Source: Pachyseris speciosa
Lineage: Eukaryota > Cnidaria > Anthozoa > Scleractinia > Pachyseridae
Direction: 5' to 3'
Length of the DNA stretch: 64,000 bases
NCBI GenBank assembly: GCA_016490735.1
Contig: JAEMWC010000395.1
Span: 477,501 to 541,500 of the forward strand
Part shown: positions 23,401-32,704 of the stretch, one piece after another
How the letters are laid out: every line of letters begins with the position of its first letter
How positions within the stretch are numbered: position 1 is the first letter of the stretch
Made by a program: the position numbers and the translations under genes
Notes under the pieces: model-generated
Databases searched by the model: none
Seen by the model: the letters and a program-made list of their open reading frames with translations, nothing else
What the model was told of the DNA's origin: nothing

Positions 23401-26400
23401 CAAAGAGTACCTTTGAGTTTTTATTCTCTTCTTGTAATCCTTAAATAAATCACACAGAAATGGACAAATGTCTCCTACTATTCACCGCAAATAAAAATAT
23501 TTTCACCCTACTGTACATACAGCTGAACACAGACGGTAAAAGTTTCATTTTTGCTGTTTGCCGTTTGACGTAACGTCATGCTTAATCTCTCTAATGATGA
23601 CTTGCTCGCAGACGATTGCGAGCACAAGAATTCATTTAGCTCAAGTTCTGATTAGTTCTTTGTGGTGTGAATACACTCCTGTTTGGAATGGTTGAAGAAA
23701 TCACCTTGGTTTTGATATTACGACACTTCATAACACGCTCCAAGAAGACTAGAGCCCAACAACCTCATCAGCATAAACAGAGGAGCCGAATGGAAATTAA
23801 AGAATATTCATCAGTGACTCGCACTGGCATCGCTGTTTTTGTTTTGTTAGCAGTTTTTCTTTAATTTTACTTTGTGTTTAATAGCGTACCTCGGTATTGC
23901 TTCAAAACAGTTATTCCTTGCCTCACTTCATTTTTATCGAAAGACACTGAACCCTAAAAATACAATGCAACTGATTCAGGTGAGAGCGGACAGACCAATG
24001 TCCATTGGCTTAGGAAAGTAAAAAGGTAACATCTTTTTAGTTTGCTTCAAGTTATAACCTCTCAAAAGTAAATATTCCATAGAATATTAGAGGAATTTAT
24101 TTATCAATGTAGCGTGATTATTGCACATATTATTTTACTCCTCTGTTCAACTGAATCAGTATTTGATTAATAACGGTGGTAATGGTGTGATGTGCCCGTG
24201 AGAAAGATGATATGCTCGTTGCTTGGCAACGGGCGAAAGGACAAATGAAAAGAAATTCAGAGTCCCAAACAGGAATCGAACCTACGACCTTCGTAACACG
24301 GGTCGGTTTTAGCATCCAACCGGTGTTACGGAGGTCGTAGGTTTGATTCCCGCTTGGGACTCTGAATTTCTTTTCAGTTGTCCCTTTGCCCGTTGCCAAG
24401 CAACTAGCATATCGGAATCAATATTTCTCTTTTCTACTTAGCTTGCTTGGAGAAACTTTTCCCAGAGGCGTGAGCGTTCTTTAGCCCTTTATAAAGCCTG
24501 GGCACGACCTTCAGCGATTACACGATAAATGATCATAAAATCAGATTCACTGGACAATAACGTCATATTAAGCGACATTGATATCGAAAAAATTCCCAAC
24601 TGATCGGTTGGTATTGTAAATGTGTCGGATCGATTTGAAAACCTCGCATTTTTATTCTTATCTTTTCAATAAATAAAAGAATGAGGCGATGTCTGTTTTT
24701 AATCGATCTGGTAAGCACGAGATATCATGATTTGTATTGAACGTCATATTCTCAAGGTAGTGCCCAGGCTGTAAAGGAGTAGAGAATGCTTACACTGCTG
24801 GGATAAGTAGACTGTGCACACTCCCTCTTTTTTTTTTTCGTGGGACTGCCGCTTTCTCGGCCACTGCAGCCTGGGAAAAGTGTCTATCTAAACTACCGAG
24901 GGAGCCCCTAATCAGTGTATATTTTTTTACCCCTCAATTCCCATCTTGGTAATTAAAAATGTTGCTTTTGTTTTATCAACTAAACAGCAAAATAATTGAG
25001 ACTGCAGCACTCTGTTGAAACGAAGTTAACTCGTCATAAAAAAAAATCTGCCACTTTGTTAGCCTGCATACAGGTTCTTCATTTGGGCAATTCAGAGAGG
25101 TTGGCGCTCGGTCAAACGCTAAGGGGTTGGGGCGCGCGAGGGAAAGGTCCAATCCCGTATTAAAATCCCGTATCCCGTAGCTTTTGACCGTGCGCCATTA
25201 ATCGAGGCAAAAATCCTCTCTTTGTTGCCCAAATGAAGGGCCTGTATGCAGGCTACTATTTTGTGGAAGAAAACAATACAATATTTTCGCGAGAAATGAA
25301 ATTTTCAGGAGACATCGAATATCGTTTATATCAGCGATGCTTTTCGCCTCAGTGATGCTCACCTTGCTGGCCCAAGCAGTCTGTTAACAGACTGTACAAA
25401 GTGTGAACGATTGCTGAACATCTTACCGTGAGGCCTTCGAAGTTCGAGGATTTAAGCGTGTCTTTGAGATATTCTGTCACAGATTTGTTCCCTTTAGGTT
25501 CTTTGGAGTTCCCCTCTAGTGGATATTTTTTTGCTGACCTCTTTCAAGGCAAGCAACACAGCCCACATGGCGTCAAATGCAGTAGCGATTGTCAATTTCT
25601 CGGCCTCGCTGCGATTTGCCAGTTGCGCTTTGTCGAAAAATTCCTTTAAAGTCTAAAAGGATGTCAAAGGAAAACGTAGGTAAGACATGAATGTTTAAGT
25701 CCAATCATAACCAGGTCCCTGTAATATGGTCCATCCCACTTTCCTCTACGGGTTGGGTGGAGGCTAGGCGATGAGCTAACCACGTTTCCCTGCAAAGCCC
25801 CAAGCTGGTTACTGAAACCAACAGTCACTTGACTGTTAGCCATATGTCCTTACCTAGACTGGAAACGAATTTTTAAAAGCAAAGCAAATTGACTTGAGAT
25901 GCTTATAGGAATGTGGCGCCACGCCTTCGATTTTATCACGACAATCGGAGCCGCTGGTGATTTCAGAGAGAGTTTTAATTTTCTTACCAAGCCTGAATCG
26001 GTCACATTGTTGGTATCCTGCCTCAAGCCATTTTCAGCGAGTAAAAACGTGCTGTCCAAAACTTTTTGGTACTGCTCCCTGGTGCAAACTTTTGTGTTAT
26101 TTCTAATTCTTTCGCCATCAATTATTTTCATCCAGTCCTCCAAGGTCCCAGCATCCGGGTTCAAAATCCAGACATATTCTCGTCCATACATTTTCATTTT
26201 GTACAACTGCAAAAATAAACAAATAAACGGACAAAGAAACAAGCGAACGAAGGAACGAATGCCAGTCTTTTTCCCCTCCATTGCAATCATTAAACCTTGT
26301 GGAGTTTTGGAGAAAGCAAACTAAACTAACCTCGCAAAACACCAAACTTGCTCCTACTTCATCAAATTCACCTAAGAAGATTTTAGCATCCATTCCCTAC

Positions 26401-26876
26401 AGACGAAACCAAAGAATCATTTCAAAAATAACATAATAATATAATGTTTTCCATCCTTTATGATTCTTCTATTCAATGTTGCAAGTGAAAGCAGGCAGAA
26501 CACGTCCCAACATTTCAATACATTCAATAAAGCACTCGTTTATTTACCCTGAGCTTCTCAAGGCTTTCCTTGATAGCCTCATGGGGGTCGAAAGCTTCAC
26601 CCTGAATTGTCGACGTCCCTAATCTCAAGTTGATAGCTTCATAGGCGATAACAGATGTGTCGCGCGGAATAATATTAGCAAGATCTTCTACAACCTGACA
26701 ATGAAAACGTTCGATTCTGTTAGCTGTTTTGACTCAAAGTGGTTTGTTTGTTTCTAAATAAACTGTGGTGCTGCTTGAGTAGGAAAGTGAACATTAACAT
26801 TTTTTTGTATCACCTAAGTTGATAAAGTCAGTTGAAGGTGTGTCTTGACAAGACTGTCATTACGAATGTTTGACCA

Positions 26877-26928
<52 letters not shown>

Positions 26929-29448
26929 GCGATGATCATTCACATATTTATCCTTTAATCCGCAGTTCAAATATATGATTTTCATATACTCATTCTCACA
27001 TATTTATCACTCACTGGTACATCACGAATCAACAAAACGACCAGCTTCCAGTTGGCTTGTTAGCTCAGTTGGAAGAGCACTGCACCGGTATCGCAGAGGT
27101 CGTGGGTTCGATTCCCGCACAAGCCTGAATTTGTTTTTTCAGACTTTATTTTCACTACTGCTTAAGTAGTGTCCATAACTGCGATGATCATTCTTATATT
27201 CATTCTTTAATCCGCAGTTCAAATATATGATTTTCATATATTCATTCTCACAAGGCTTAACCATTTGGTGCTATCATGTCTTATTAGTATAGTGTTTAGG
27301 GTTAGCTTGTTTTGGGAGCTGAGGAAAAACGTCTTTCCCGGGTTAGCCTATGTTTGGGGTTCTGCAAATCAAGGCACGGTTGTTCGAAAGCCGATTAACC
27401 CTAATCCAAGATTACAAATTAACCAAGGAGTTTATTTCTCTATCCACAAACGTTGTAGTTCAACGCTGATATTCCAGCAAAAGCAGCAGAAGAAACTTTC
27501 ATCCAAAAGTTAAAAACTGCAACCAAAGTTGCTATTTCTCTATCCACAAACGTTGTAGTTCAACGCTGATATTCCAGCAAAAGCAGCAAAAGAAACTTTC
27601 ATCCAAAAGTTAAAAACTGCAACCAAAGTTTACGCTAATCCAAGACTAAGTTAATCGGCTTTCGCACAACCGGGTCCTGATCTGTTTTAATAATATTCAT
27701 GGTTAGCTAGTTTTGGGAGGAGAAAAACATCGGCCCTGTGGTTAGCTAATGATTGGGGTGCTGTATACACGATCTGTAGTATTTTTAGTAGGGTTAGCTA
27801 GTTTTGGAGGGGTAAAGTTAATAATACTAGCAAATATTTGACTGAATTGCCTCAGTTATGCCTTGAACCAATATGACGACAATGGAACAAAATAAACGAT
27901 TGAAAAAAAGTCGCACCTGCACATACAGCCCTTCGTTCGTTATCAAATCATACACAATCGCAACTCTCGTCCAACCGAAATACTTCAGCATTTCAACCTT
28001 AGCTCCATTAAATGAAGGTGGCTTTTGCTGGAAAGTAAATCTGTAGATCGTCAACCGCTCTTCCATTGCGGGTATCCCCAGATATCTTACCTGTTCAAAA
28101 CAGAATGATAGAAGCTCTCGTGATCGTGGCTTGCTGACAAAATCGAATTCGAAGGCAGTATATATGGTGCGAAATCAGGTGTATGCTGTAAAATTCACAA
28201 GTAGTACTCAGTCACAAATGTCATCAAGTCACAAGTACAATACAATTTATTCATAAATGTAACTGTGTCACTGGTGTAATACAGTTTGCTCATAGATGTA
28301 ATACTGAACTTGTAAATAACATTTTTATATCCTAGCTTATAGATAGTTTTTTATCCTTTTAATTTTTATTTTATTTATGTGTACTGAATTCTATTTTTGT
28401 TTTAACTTTTTATTGTAAAGTGCCATGAGCAAGTAGTGATAATGGCGCCATATTAAATATTTTATTATTATTACTATGAACGGAATTCATTCAAAGGTGA
28501 TTACGTTATCGTCACCATCGCTAATGTATTTACGTACATACATTCATACACACTTTATTCGTCTCAAAAGGGCTTTTCAGAATAAAGGGACAACAGATAT
28601 AAAACAAGTGATATAGAAGTGATATAAAAGTGATATAAAACAAGTCAAAATAGCAATAAATTAAGCTAGCTTAGAGCGCTTTTCAATTGAGTGTCGTAAA
28701 ACCAAAACCAAAGAAATTACTCCAGCCAATCACAACAGAAGTAAGCAGTGCTGTGAGCCAGTCAGAATACGAAGCAATTACATGTAGCGGACACAAAGGG
28801 CGGGAAAATACGCGCGTGCAAAACGCGATTGGTTTTGGTTTTGCTTCTCATTGGTTGAGAAAGTGGCGCAAGTTTTCCTGGCCAATCACAGAGCGAAGCA
28901 ATGCAAAACCAAAGCAAAACCATAATTACTTTCGACACTCAATTGAAAACCGCTTATAAGTGTGCAGTTAAGACTCTAAAAAATTTTAAAAGTAAATCTC
29001 TCTATAGAAAGCGTTTGAAGTCTTTTAGCGTGGGTTTCAACTTATGAGCATTGTTTAATGAGTTCAAAAGTTCAACGGTTCTGAAATAAAAGGTTCTTTG
29101 TCCTTTGCTAATGTATCCATTTAATGTGAAATGGAATAGTACTTGTTATTACAGTTACCTTTCTAAACACATTTCTTACCATAAGTTTCCTGTAATTACT
29201 CGCCAGATGGTATACAGGAGAAGCCTCCTCTGGAGTGTGAGGTCCGAGGATAATCAGCGGGTAAGGAGGACCATCAGTGAACAGCGAGTTTGCAGATACA
29301 GTAGCGTTTGGTACGCTTCCCTAACATAAAACAACGACCAACAGACAGACAGACAGACAGACAGACGGGAAGGAATAAAGGAAGAGAGAAAGAAAGAAAA
29401 ACGAACGAACAAACGACCGAACGAAAGCCAAAAAGAAAGAAACGTAAT

Positions 29449-29480
<32 letters not shown>

Positions 29481-29882
29481 AAAACGGATGAAAGGGGGAA
29501 AAAAGTCTTTAGTTAAACCAAATACACCATCCGCTGTTTAATAAATTAATCAAACAATCAATTAGCATAGCCAATTAGACCAGCCTCCAGTCGGCCAAAT
29601 AATCCGTCAAATGATCAATCAAGTAGTTGAACTGACTTTATCAATAAACAAACTTACAAAAGTGACCAGGGTTGTGAAATTGATTTCATAGTTTTCGAAG
29701 AAATCCTTAACCTTCGATGAATTCTTGGCAACCTCACACGCAAGGTCAACTCCCAATCCAGTGAGTTCTTTCGTTGTTAGGTTTGAATCCAACTTGCCAA
29801 TGCGAATGGTCTTGTTGACGTTACACCCTGATAACCCAAACATGAAGACAACAAGGACGGAAATAGCCGCTGTATTGATCAT
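15395..29882 (-). CDS. Receptor A: GABA-B-type class C GPCR, 14 exons
   Basis: Exons (5' to 3' on minus): 29882-29658, 29320-29180, 28090-27917, 26694-26548, 26396-26331, 26206-25988, 25652-25427, 21066-20957, 20492-20342, 20094-19977, 18316-18209, 18053-17925, 16940-16602, 15658-15395; all have GT-AG borders. Sum 2417 nt, about 805 residues. Order: signal peptide (MINTAAISVLVVFMFGLSGC), Venus-flytrap ligand domain (exons 1-8), seven membrane segments (exons 9-13) and a cytosolic Ser/Pro tail (exon 14). Family hallmarks: GREYVW and VFCE in lobe 2, ATAFDAMWA, FIKTWRIY in the loop after TM3, VYKGILLLYGLFLAYETRNV (TM5-6) and LNDSR. It would act at the plasma membrane and signal through G proteins. 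The ligand is unknown: the GCSS-like ligand motif of GABA-B1 is replaced by GPHTPEE. Exon 7 is 226 nt with one extra base, and the exon 7/8 phases do not match, so a short exon may be missing. Confidence 0.85.
16343..16411. repeat. (AAT)n/(ATT)n palindromic microsatellite
   Basis: An (aat)n array runs directly into (att)n, giving a perfect hairpin in intron 13. The partner at 63081-63133 is shorter. Confidence 0.85.
16602..16940 (-). CDS. Receptor A exon 13: transmembrane segments 5 to 7
   Basis: Acceptor TTATTGCAG|AAT, donor AAG|GTAAAA, 113 codons. Contains IYVYKGILLLYGLFLAYETR, LNDSRVIGICVYNVVV and a TM7 ending in CLIFIPK, all close to GABA-B receptors. This is the best conserved exon; copies B and C carry it too. 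Confidence 0.93.
16972..17252. mobile_element. TIR element (MITE) of the 'tcaattgagtgtcg' family, copy 1
   Basis: Ends in gagcatttttcaaatgagcg and, inverted, gacactcaattgaaaacggc. The interior has several CCAAT/ATTGG words (ccaatcacaacag, cgattggttt, cattggttgag, ggccaatcac). No coding capacity. Located in intron 12 of receptor A; the orthologous copy is at 63693-63946. Confidence 0.75.
17401..17493. repeat. (CAT)n and (CTT)n microsatellite
   Basis: About 20 cat units followed by about 8 ctt units in intron 12 of receptor A; a related (atc/ctc)n array lies at the equivalent place in copy B (45519-45612). Confidence 0.85.
17520..17870 (-). repeat. tRNA-derived SINE-like repeat in intron 12
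   Basis: The minus strand from about 17865 reads GGTTAGCTCAGTTGGTAGAG (box A), then about 30 bases on GTGAGTTACAATCC (degenerate box B), then a non-tRNA body. A decayed relative is at 45620-46010 in copy B. Not an active tRNA: the T arm does not pair well. Confidence 0.55.
17925..18053 (-). CDS. Receptor A exon 12: transmembrane segment 4
   Basis: Acceptor TTCCTCAG|CTC, donor AAG|GTCAGA, 43 codons. LLAMVGGIVLIDVVTLVAWE then VTDPL, the family 'W-x-x-x-D-P-L' motif. Confidence 0.9.
18209..18316 (-). CDS. Receptor A exon 11: transmembrane segment 3
   Basis: Acceptor TTTCAAG|GCT, donor CGC|GTAAGT, 36 codons. RAWILDIGFSLAFGAMFIKT and WRIYKICTNKRLK match the strongly conserved TM3 and second intracellular loop of the family. 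Confidence 0.9.
18512..18715. repeat. Imperfect palindromic repeat (foldback/MITE)
   Basis: The arms aattggctcatgcgtcagc and gctgtcgcatgaatcaattg, and further in gcgttcatcgagatatgaag versus cttcatatctcggtgaacgc, are inverted. Located in the intron between exons 10 and 11. Confidence 0.7.
19289..19456. repeat. Inverted-repeat element with ~62-bp arms
   Basis: The arms 19289-19351 and about 19391-19456 are near-exact reverse complements (ccaaaatggcggccaattta ... taaattggccgccattttgg) around a ~40-base loop. Short foldback element in intron 10. Confidence 0.8.
19483..19644. repeat. Second inverted-repeat element with ~50-bp arms
   Basis: Left arm gcgaggctggggtgaccttg ... and right arm ... caagatcacccctagcctcgc are inverted, with gatacaaacctacctacttt facing its complement. 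It follows the previous foldback by less than 30 bases. Confidence 0.8.
19977..20094 (-). CDS. Receptor A exon 10: transmembrane segment 2
   Basis: Acceptor GGCAACAG|G, donor AAG|GTAACC, 118 nt. FIRLSAPIFNDVMVLGCIMC corresponds to 'I-K-x-S-S-P-x-L-N-x-L' of GABA-B receptors. Confidence 0.88.
20342..20492 (-). CDS. Receptor A exon 9: linker and transmembrane segment 1
   Basis: Acceptor GTTGCAG|AT, donor AA|GTAAGT, 151 nt. Linker IPPDRTIEIKEP, then TM1 HPALFIISSVVACLGIVLGL, then a basic end NRYYRKYK. Confidence 0.88.
20957..21066 (-). CDS. Receptor A exon 8: end of ligand domain
   Basis: Acceptor CCGTTCCAG|T, donor G|GTTTGA, 110 nt. Reads DGSRLTASFSIFDHENLSL, matching the G-x-R after the ligand domain in GABA-B receptors. 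The donor GTTTGA is also kept in copy B. The exon starts in phase 2 while exon 7 ends in phase 0, so a short exon may lie in the 4.4-kb intron. Confidence 0.7.
22848..23028. repeat. Perfect long palindrome built from two tRNA-SINE ends
   Basis: The centre is ggggttcaaacccc (a tRNA box B word) at about 22933-22946. The arms reach out about 85 bases each (gcaattgcgaaaagaagcct facing aggcttcttttcgcaattgc). The body between the two SINE tails has been lost except for the T arm. Confidence 0.85.
22955..23316. repeat. Tandem duplication, unit 181 bp
   Basis: 22955-23135 and 23136-23316 are essentially identical, starting ctgaattttttt and ending gacatttagacctgt. Confidence 0.85.
24209..24404. repeat. 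Inverted repeat of tRNA-like halves
   Basis: The outer arms cgttgcttggcaacgggc and gcccgttgccaagcaac are inverted, as are cagagtcccaaacaggaatc and gattcccgcttgggactctg. A tRNA T-arm word (gtttgattcccgc) lies on each strand, so this is a head-to-head tRNA-derived repeat. Confidence 0.75.
25427..25652 (-). CDS. Receptor A exon 7: ligand domain, with apparent 1-base insertion
   Basis: Acceptor CCTTTTAG|ACT, donor ACG|GTAAGA. The first part reads IATAFDAMWAVLLALKEVS (family A-x-D-A-x-W-A). The last part, in the +1 frame, reads SVTEYLKDTLKSSNFEGLT, the conserved F-x-G-x-T end of the domain. The frames meet at an A7 run (25526-25532 on the T strand); six A would keep the frame open and make the exon 225 nt like its multiple-of-three neighbours. 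Confidence 0.8.
25988..26206 (-). CDS. Receptor A exon 6: ligand domain, lobe 2
   Basis: Acceptor TTTTTGCAG|TTG, donor TTG|GTAAGA, 73 codons, phase 0. Starts LYKMKMYGREYVWILNP, the family hallmark Y-x-x-x-M-Y-G-x-x-Y-V-W, then a Cys-containing loop (KVCTREQY). Confidence 0.88.
26331..26396 (-). CDS. Receptor A exon 5: ligand domain, short exon
   Basis: Acceptor CTGTAG|GGA, donor GAG|GTTAGT, 22 codons, phase 0. GMDAKIFLGEFDE and LVFCE match the conserved DAR-I-I-V-G ... V-F-C-E segment of GABA-B-type receptors. Confidence 0.85.
26548..26694 (-). CDS. Receptor A exon 4: ligand domain, lobe 2
   Basis: Acceptor TTGTCAG|GTT, donor AGG|GTAAAT, 49 codons, phase 0. It reads VVEDLANIIPRDTSVIAYEA and ends in AIKESLEKLR, the helix before the 'DAR-I-I' strand. 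Confidence 0.8.
26878..26929. repeat. (AAT)n microsatellite
   Basis: About 17 uninterrupted units in intron 3 of receptor A. Confidence 0.9.
27052..27125 (+). tRNA. tRNA-like sequence, probably tRNA-derived SINE head
   Basis: ggcttgt and acaagcc form a 7-bp acceptor stem. The D arm (gctcagttggaagagc), a 4-5 bp anticodon stem (ctgca/cgcag with an A-C mismatch) and the T arm (cgtgggttcgattcccg) are present. The loop ccggtat would give anticodon GGT, but U33 is C. The same body is repeated at 34478-34553 and 34727-34802 with flanking direct/inverted tails, so I favour a repeat over a working gene. Confidence 0.45.
27428..27635. repeat. Tandem duplication, unit ~103 bp
   Basis: tatttctctatccacaaacg ... 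gcaaccaaagttgc occurs twice in a row (starts 27430 and 27533), differing by about one base. In intron 3 of receptor A. Confidence 0.85.
27917..28090 (-). CDS. Receptor A exon 3: ligand domain
   Basis: Acceptor TTTTGAACAG|GTA, donor CAG|GTGCGA, 58 codons, phase 0. Contains MLKYFGWTRVAIVYD, the typical 'F-x-W-x-x-V-A' strand of class C ligand domains. Confidence 0.85.
28240..28475 (+). mobile_element. Probable LINE 3' UTR fragment
   Basis: AT-rich stretch ending gtgccatgagcaag ... ggcgccatattaaat followed by (tta)n, the style of CR1/L2-type 3' ends. Resembles the end of the element at 31130-32701. No coding sequence. Confidence 0.35.
28675..28954. mobile_element. TIR element (MITE) of the 'tcaattgagtgtcg' family, copy 2
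   Basis: The best-preserved copy: agcgcttttcaattgagtgt at the left is mirrored by acactcaattgaaaaccgct at the right. The interior carries four CCAAT-box words in both orientations. Sits in intron 2 of receptor A, between ligand-domain exons 2 and 3. Confidence 0.82.
29180..29320 (-). CDS. Receptor A exon 2: ligand domain, lobe 1
   Basis: Acceptor TTATGTTAG|GGA, donor ATG|GTAAGA, 47 codons, phase 0. Encodes a strand-loop-helix with YPLIILGPHTPEEASPVYHL, aligned with the position where GABA-B receptors have the GCSS ligand loop; the Cys and Ser residues are absent. Confidence 0.75.
29338..29485. repeat. Purine-rich simple repeats
   Basis: (cagA)n at 29340-29366, then (gaaa)n-type stretches to about 29485, in intron 1 of receptor A, directly upstream of exon 2. 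Confidence 0.85.
29658..29882 (-). CDS. Receptor A exon 1: signal peptide and start of ligand domain
   Basis: ATG at 29882-29880; a hydrophobic signal segment ends at Gly-Cys about residue 19-20. Then comes IRIGKLDSNLTTKELTG, the usual first strand of the flytrap lobe, with N-glycosylation sites (NKT, NLT, NSS, NFT). Ends at a consensus donor, TTT|GTAAGT, phase 0; 75 codons. Confidence 0.8.
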
Positions 29883-31129
29883 CGCCGTCGCGACAACAGT
29901 AACCTGACGATCTGAAATGAAACAAGAGAACGGAGATGCTATGTCATATTGCATCATTATCTAAGGATCGAGTTATCAATGAAGGTTAAACTTAAGTTTT
30001 TATAACAAAACAGTCCAGTGTAAAGAGTTCCAAAGAAGTAAACCGGTTGTAAAGGAACGCAGATGTGGAGAAAGGGGAAAATGATGGGATACCCTTATAT
30101 CCCATCGAATAATAAACTTTAAATTTGTTGTCACCGTTGGATCCCCACTGCTCATTCTCGATATCCTGAATTTCACATCCTTGTGATCCTTTGGCTCAGA
30201 TGTCTCAATCCTACATTTTTATTCAATTTTTGTTTCCCGTTTCCCTTTAAGCTTTTGGCCCAAATCTTCATAGGCCCGTATTCTTAACCAATCATACCTT
30301 AACCTCGCTTCCAAGATTTTTCCTGGCCCTGAGAATGAGGTCGAATTGGTTATTTCTTACTATGCAAGCTTGTTAAAAGAGCGACTGTCGACAGGTATCT
30401 TGGTCTAGCGATTTTGATCGTTTAAACAAAACAAAGAAAATATATAAGATAAATAAAACACAAACAAATTAAATAAATGATCGAAACTAAACTGAATTCC
30501 ACCTGTCTTTGTCGCCTTCGTTCAGAGTTTATTTACTTAGTTTGCAATCACGCAAGCACAATTAAAACGATATTTTTGGACCTGTAATCAGAACGTCCCA
30601 CGGCCATTCCTTTCTGAAAGGCTGCTGGTCATGAAGCACGAAGACTCTGGTTACGAGACCGGCTTCCCCCTTATCAGCTTATGGAGGATTTTACTCATCC
30701 TTCTCTAAAGTAATACTGCCTCAACCTAACATTTTGCCGAGATATTCCATAGAGGTTAGAACAATTGTCAAAATAATCCATGGCCTGAAAATTCATGTTT
30801 GTCTTTTTTAGCTCTAGATGGACATTATGGACATAGATAGACATGGGAACTTATCAATGTGCTTACTATTTCCAATAGATCAGCTGACTATTTTATGAGA
30901 GCGGCCGAGGGATTATGTTTGCAAAAACAATTTCATCATATTGATTGCACTGTGTAGCTTATCACTTGACCATGCAATGTCAATGATCATGCCATGTCAA
31001 CATTTTGAGGAAAAATGAAGGGACCGCATTAAGCTGGATCAACAGTGATAAACTCGGCATTATCTCTGGTAACCATTTGGAGTTAAGTGGGAATCGAAAA
31101 CAAAAAAAATAAACAGTAGTAACAAATGC
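29883..31129. other. Upstream region of receptor A; no gene recognised
   Basis: The 5' flank of receptor A, where its promoter should lie. I see no recognisable core promoter or other gene. Confidence 0.4.
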
Positions 31130-32666
31130 GGCAATGGATATTCAAGCAACCACTTCCAACAGCTTGTTTACATCTAAGTTATGCGAAATGGTGGTAGCCG
31201 CTGAAGTTACCAGTCATCTGAGTGAGAATGGACTACTCAAGTGTGTTCAGTCGGCCTATAAAATAGGCCATAGCACGGAATCTGCTTTATTAAGGGTGCA
31301 AAATGACATCTTGCGCTCTATTCATGATGGCAAAAGTGTCGTTCTGTTGATGCTGGACTTGTCTGCGGCATTTGACATAGTAGATCATCAGACCCTCCTC
31401 CACAGGCTGTCCAACCGCTTTGGGATACATGGTGTGGCTTGTAAGTGGTTAACATCGTACCTATCAAAAAGAAATCAGTTTGTATCCATTGGTAGTGAAC
31501 GATCAACCAGTCGTCTGTTGCCTTGCGGGGTTCCTCAAGGCTCCGTGCTTGGACCACTACTATATACGTTGTACACAGCGCCGCTTGGGAACATAATGTG
31601 TCATCATGAAGTTTCCTGCCATCAATATGCCTATGACACACAAATTTACTGTTCGGCGAGACATCAGATGCTGATGACCTTGAAGTAACCAAACTCAAGC
31701 TGGAGGCTTGCATCAATAGTGTTAATGCCTGGTTGCTGCATAACAACTTGCAGTTAAATGACAACAAAACGAAGATCCTAGTATTGCACGCCAGACATCG
31801 GCCTGCTCCCTCCCTGGACTGTCTGCAAGTAGTTAGTGCTGAACTCAAGCCCACTGATCATGCAAGGAATATTGGAGTGATCTTTGACTCCATTCTTAGT
31901 TTTGATAAACACATCGCGTAAATATGTAAATCTGCTTTTTACTCAATTAGGTTAATTTTAAAAATTAGAAAGTTTCTTAGTATGGAAACTGCTAAGACTT
32001 TGGTGCACGCTTTTGTAACTTCTAAGTTGGATCATTGTAACGCACTCCTGTATGGCCTTCCCAAGTATAAGATCCAGCGCCCGCAGTATTTGCTGAACTC
32101 TGCTGCTAGGCTTGTTACATTCTCTAGGAAGCATGACCACATATCTCCCCTACTAATGGAGCTCCATTGGTTGCCAGTTGAACAACGCTTAGAGTTTAAG
32201 ATCTTTTTACATGCATATAAAGTAGTGAATGGTATTGCCCCTGTTTATCTTCAGGAGCTGTTAGACCTTTATACACCTGGCATTAGCCTTAGATCAGGAA
32301 ATATGCAGCTTCTGAAGACACAATCTTTTAAGTTAAAATCTTATGGACTCAGGGCTTTTTCTATATGTGCCCCTTGGCTCTGGAATGCCCTTCCACTAGA
32401 GCTGTGGTAGTGCAATTCCTTAGGTAATTTTCAGAAAGCCCTGAAGACCTTCCTTTTTAGAAAGGCTTATTATTGAAACAATTTAAGACAAATTATGACG
32501 GAATTTTTAGATTTTTAAGTGTACGGTACTGTTTGTAGTTAGTTCTGATCTTTACTCTGCAATTCCGTAGATTTTTAATTGTATTTTTTATAGTTAGTTT
32601 TGAGTTTTTACAATTACTGTGAAGCGCTTGTGGACTTTTTGGAATAAGCGCTATATAAATATATTA

Positions 32667-32701
<35 letters not shown>
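31130..32701 (+). mobile_element. Decayed LINE (CR1-like), 5'-truncated
   Basis: Plus-strand RT in three broken frames (31134-31688, 31733-31921, 31982-32410). Visible: MLDLSAAFDIVDHQTLLHRL (motif A), PCGVPQGSVLGPLLYTLYTA (motif B) and YAYDTQ where YADDTQ is expected, so a catalytic Asp is lost. The C-terminal block is GIAPVYLQELLD ... SICAPWLWNALP. The 3' UTR ends gcgctatataaat followed by (tta)n at about 32664-32701. In-frame stops and frameshifts mark it as dead. Confidence 0.85.

Positions 32702-32704
<3 letters not shown>

Larger units (their letters stand above)
21067..25426. other. Large intron 7 of receptor A
   Basis: Holds the repeats listed separately (22848-23316, 24209-24404). 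Part of it (to about 21640, and 23745-24530) aligns with copy B (50000-50420 and 51600-52130). A minus-strand frame at 22662-22291 encodes an acidic Ser/Glu-rich stretch (SSVDSNTSNSSGEESESE) that could be a relic of a transposon protein; no domain is recognisable. A short coding exon could hide here, given the phase mismatch. Confidence 0.5.

Noticed and set aside
27052..27125. Functional tRNA-Thr (anticodon GGT)
   Set aside because: Position 33 is not U, the anticodon stem has a mismatch, and the same body recurs with SINE tails; kept only as a tRNA-like feature at low confidence.
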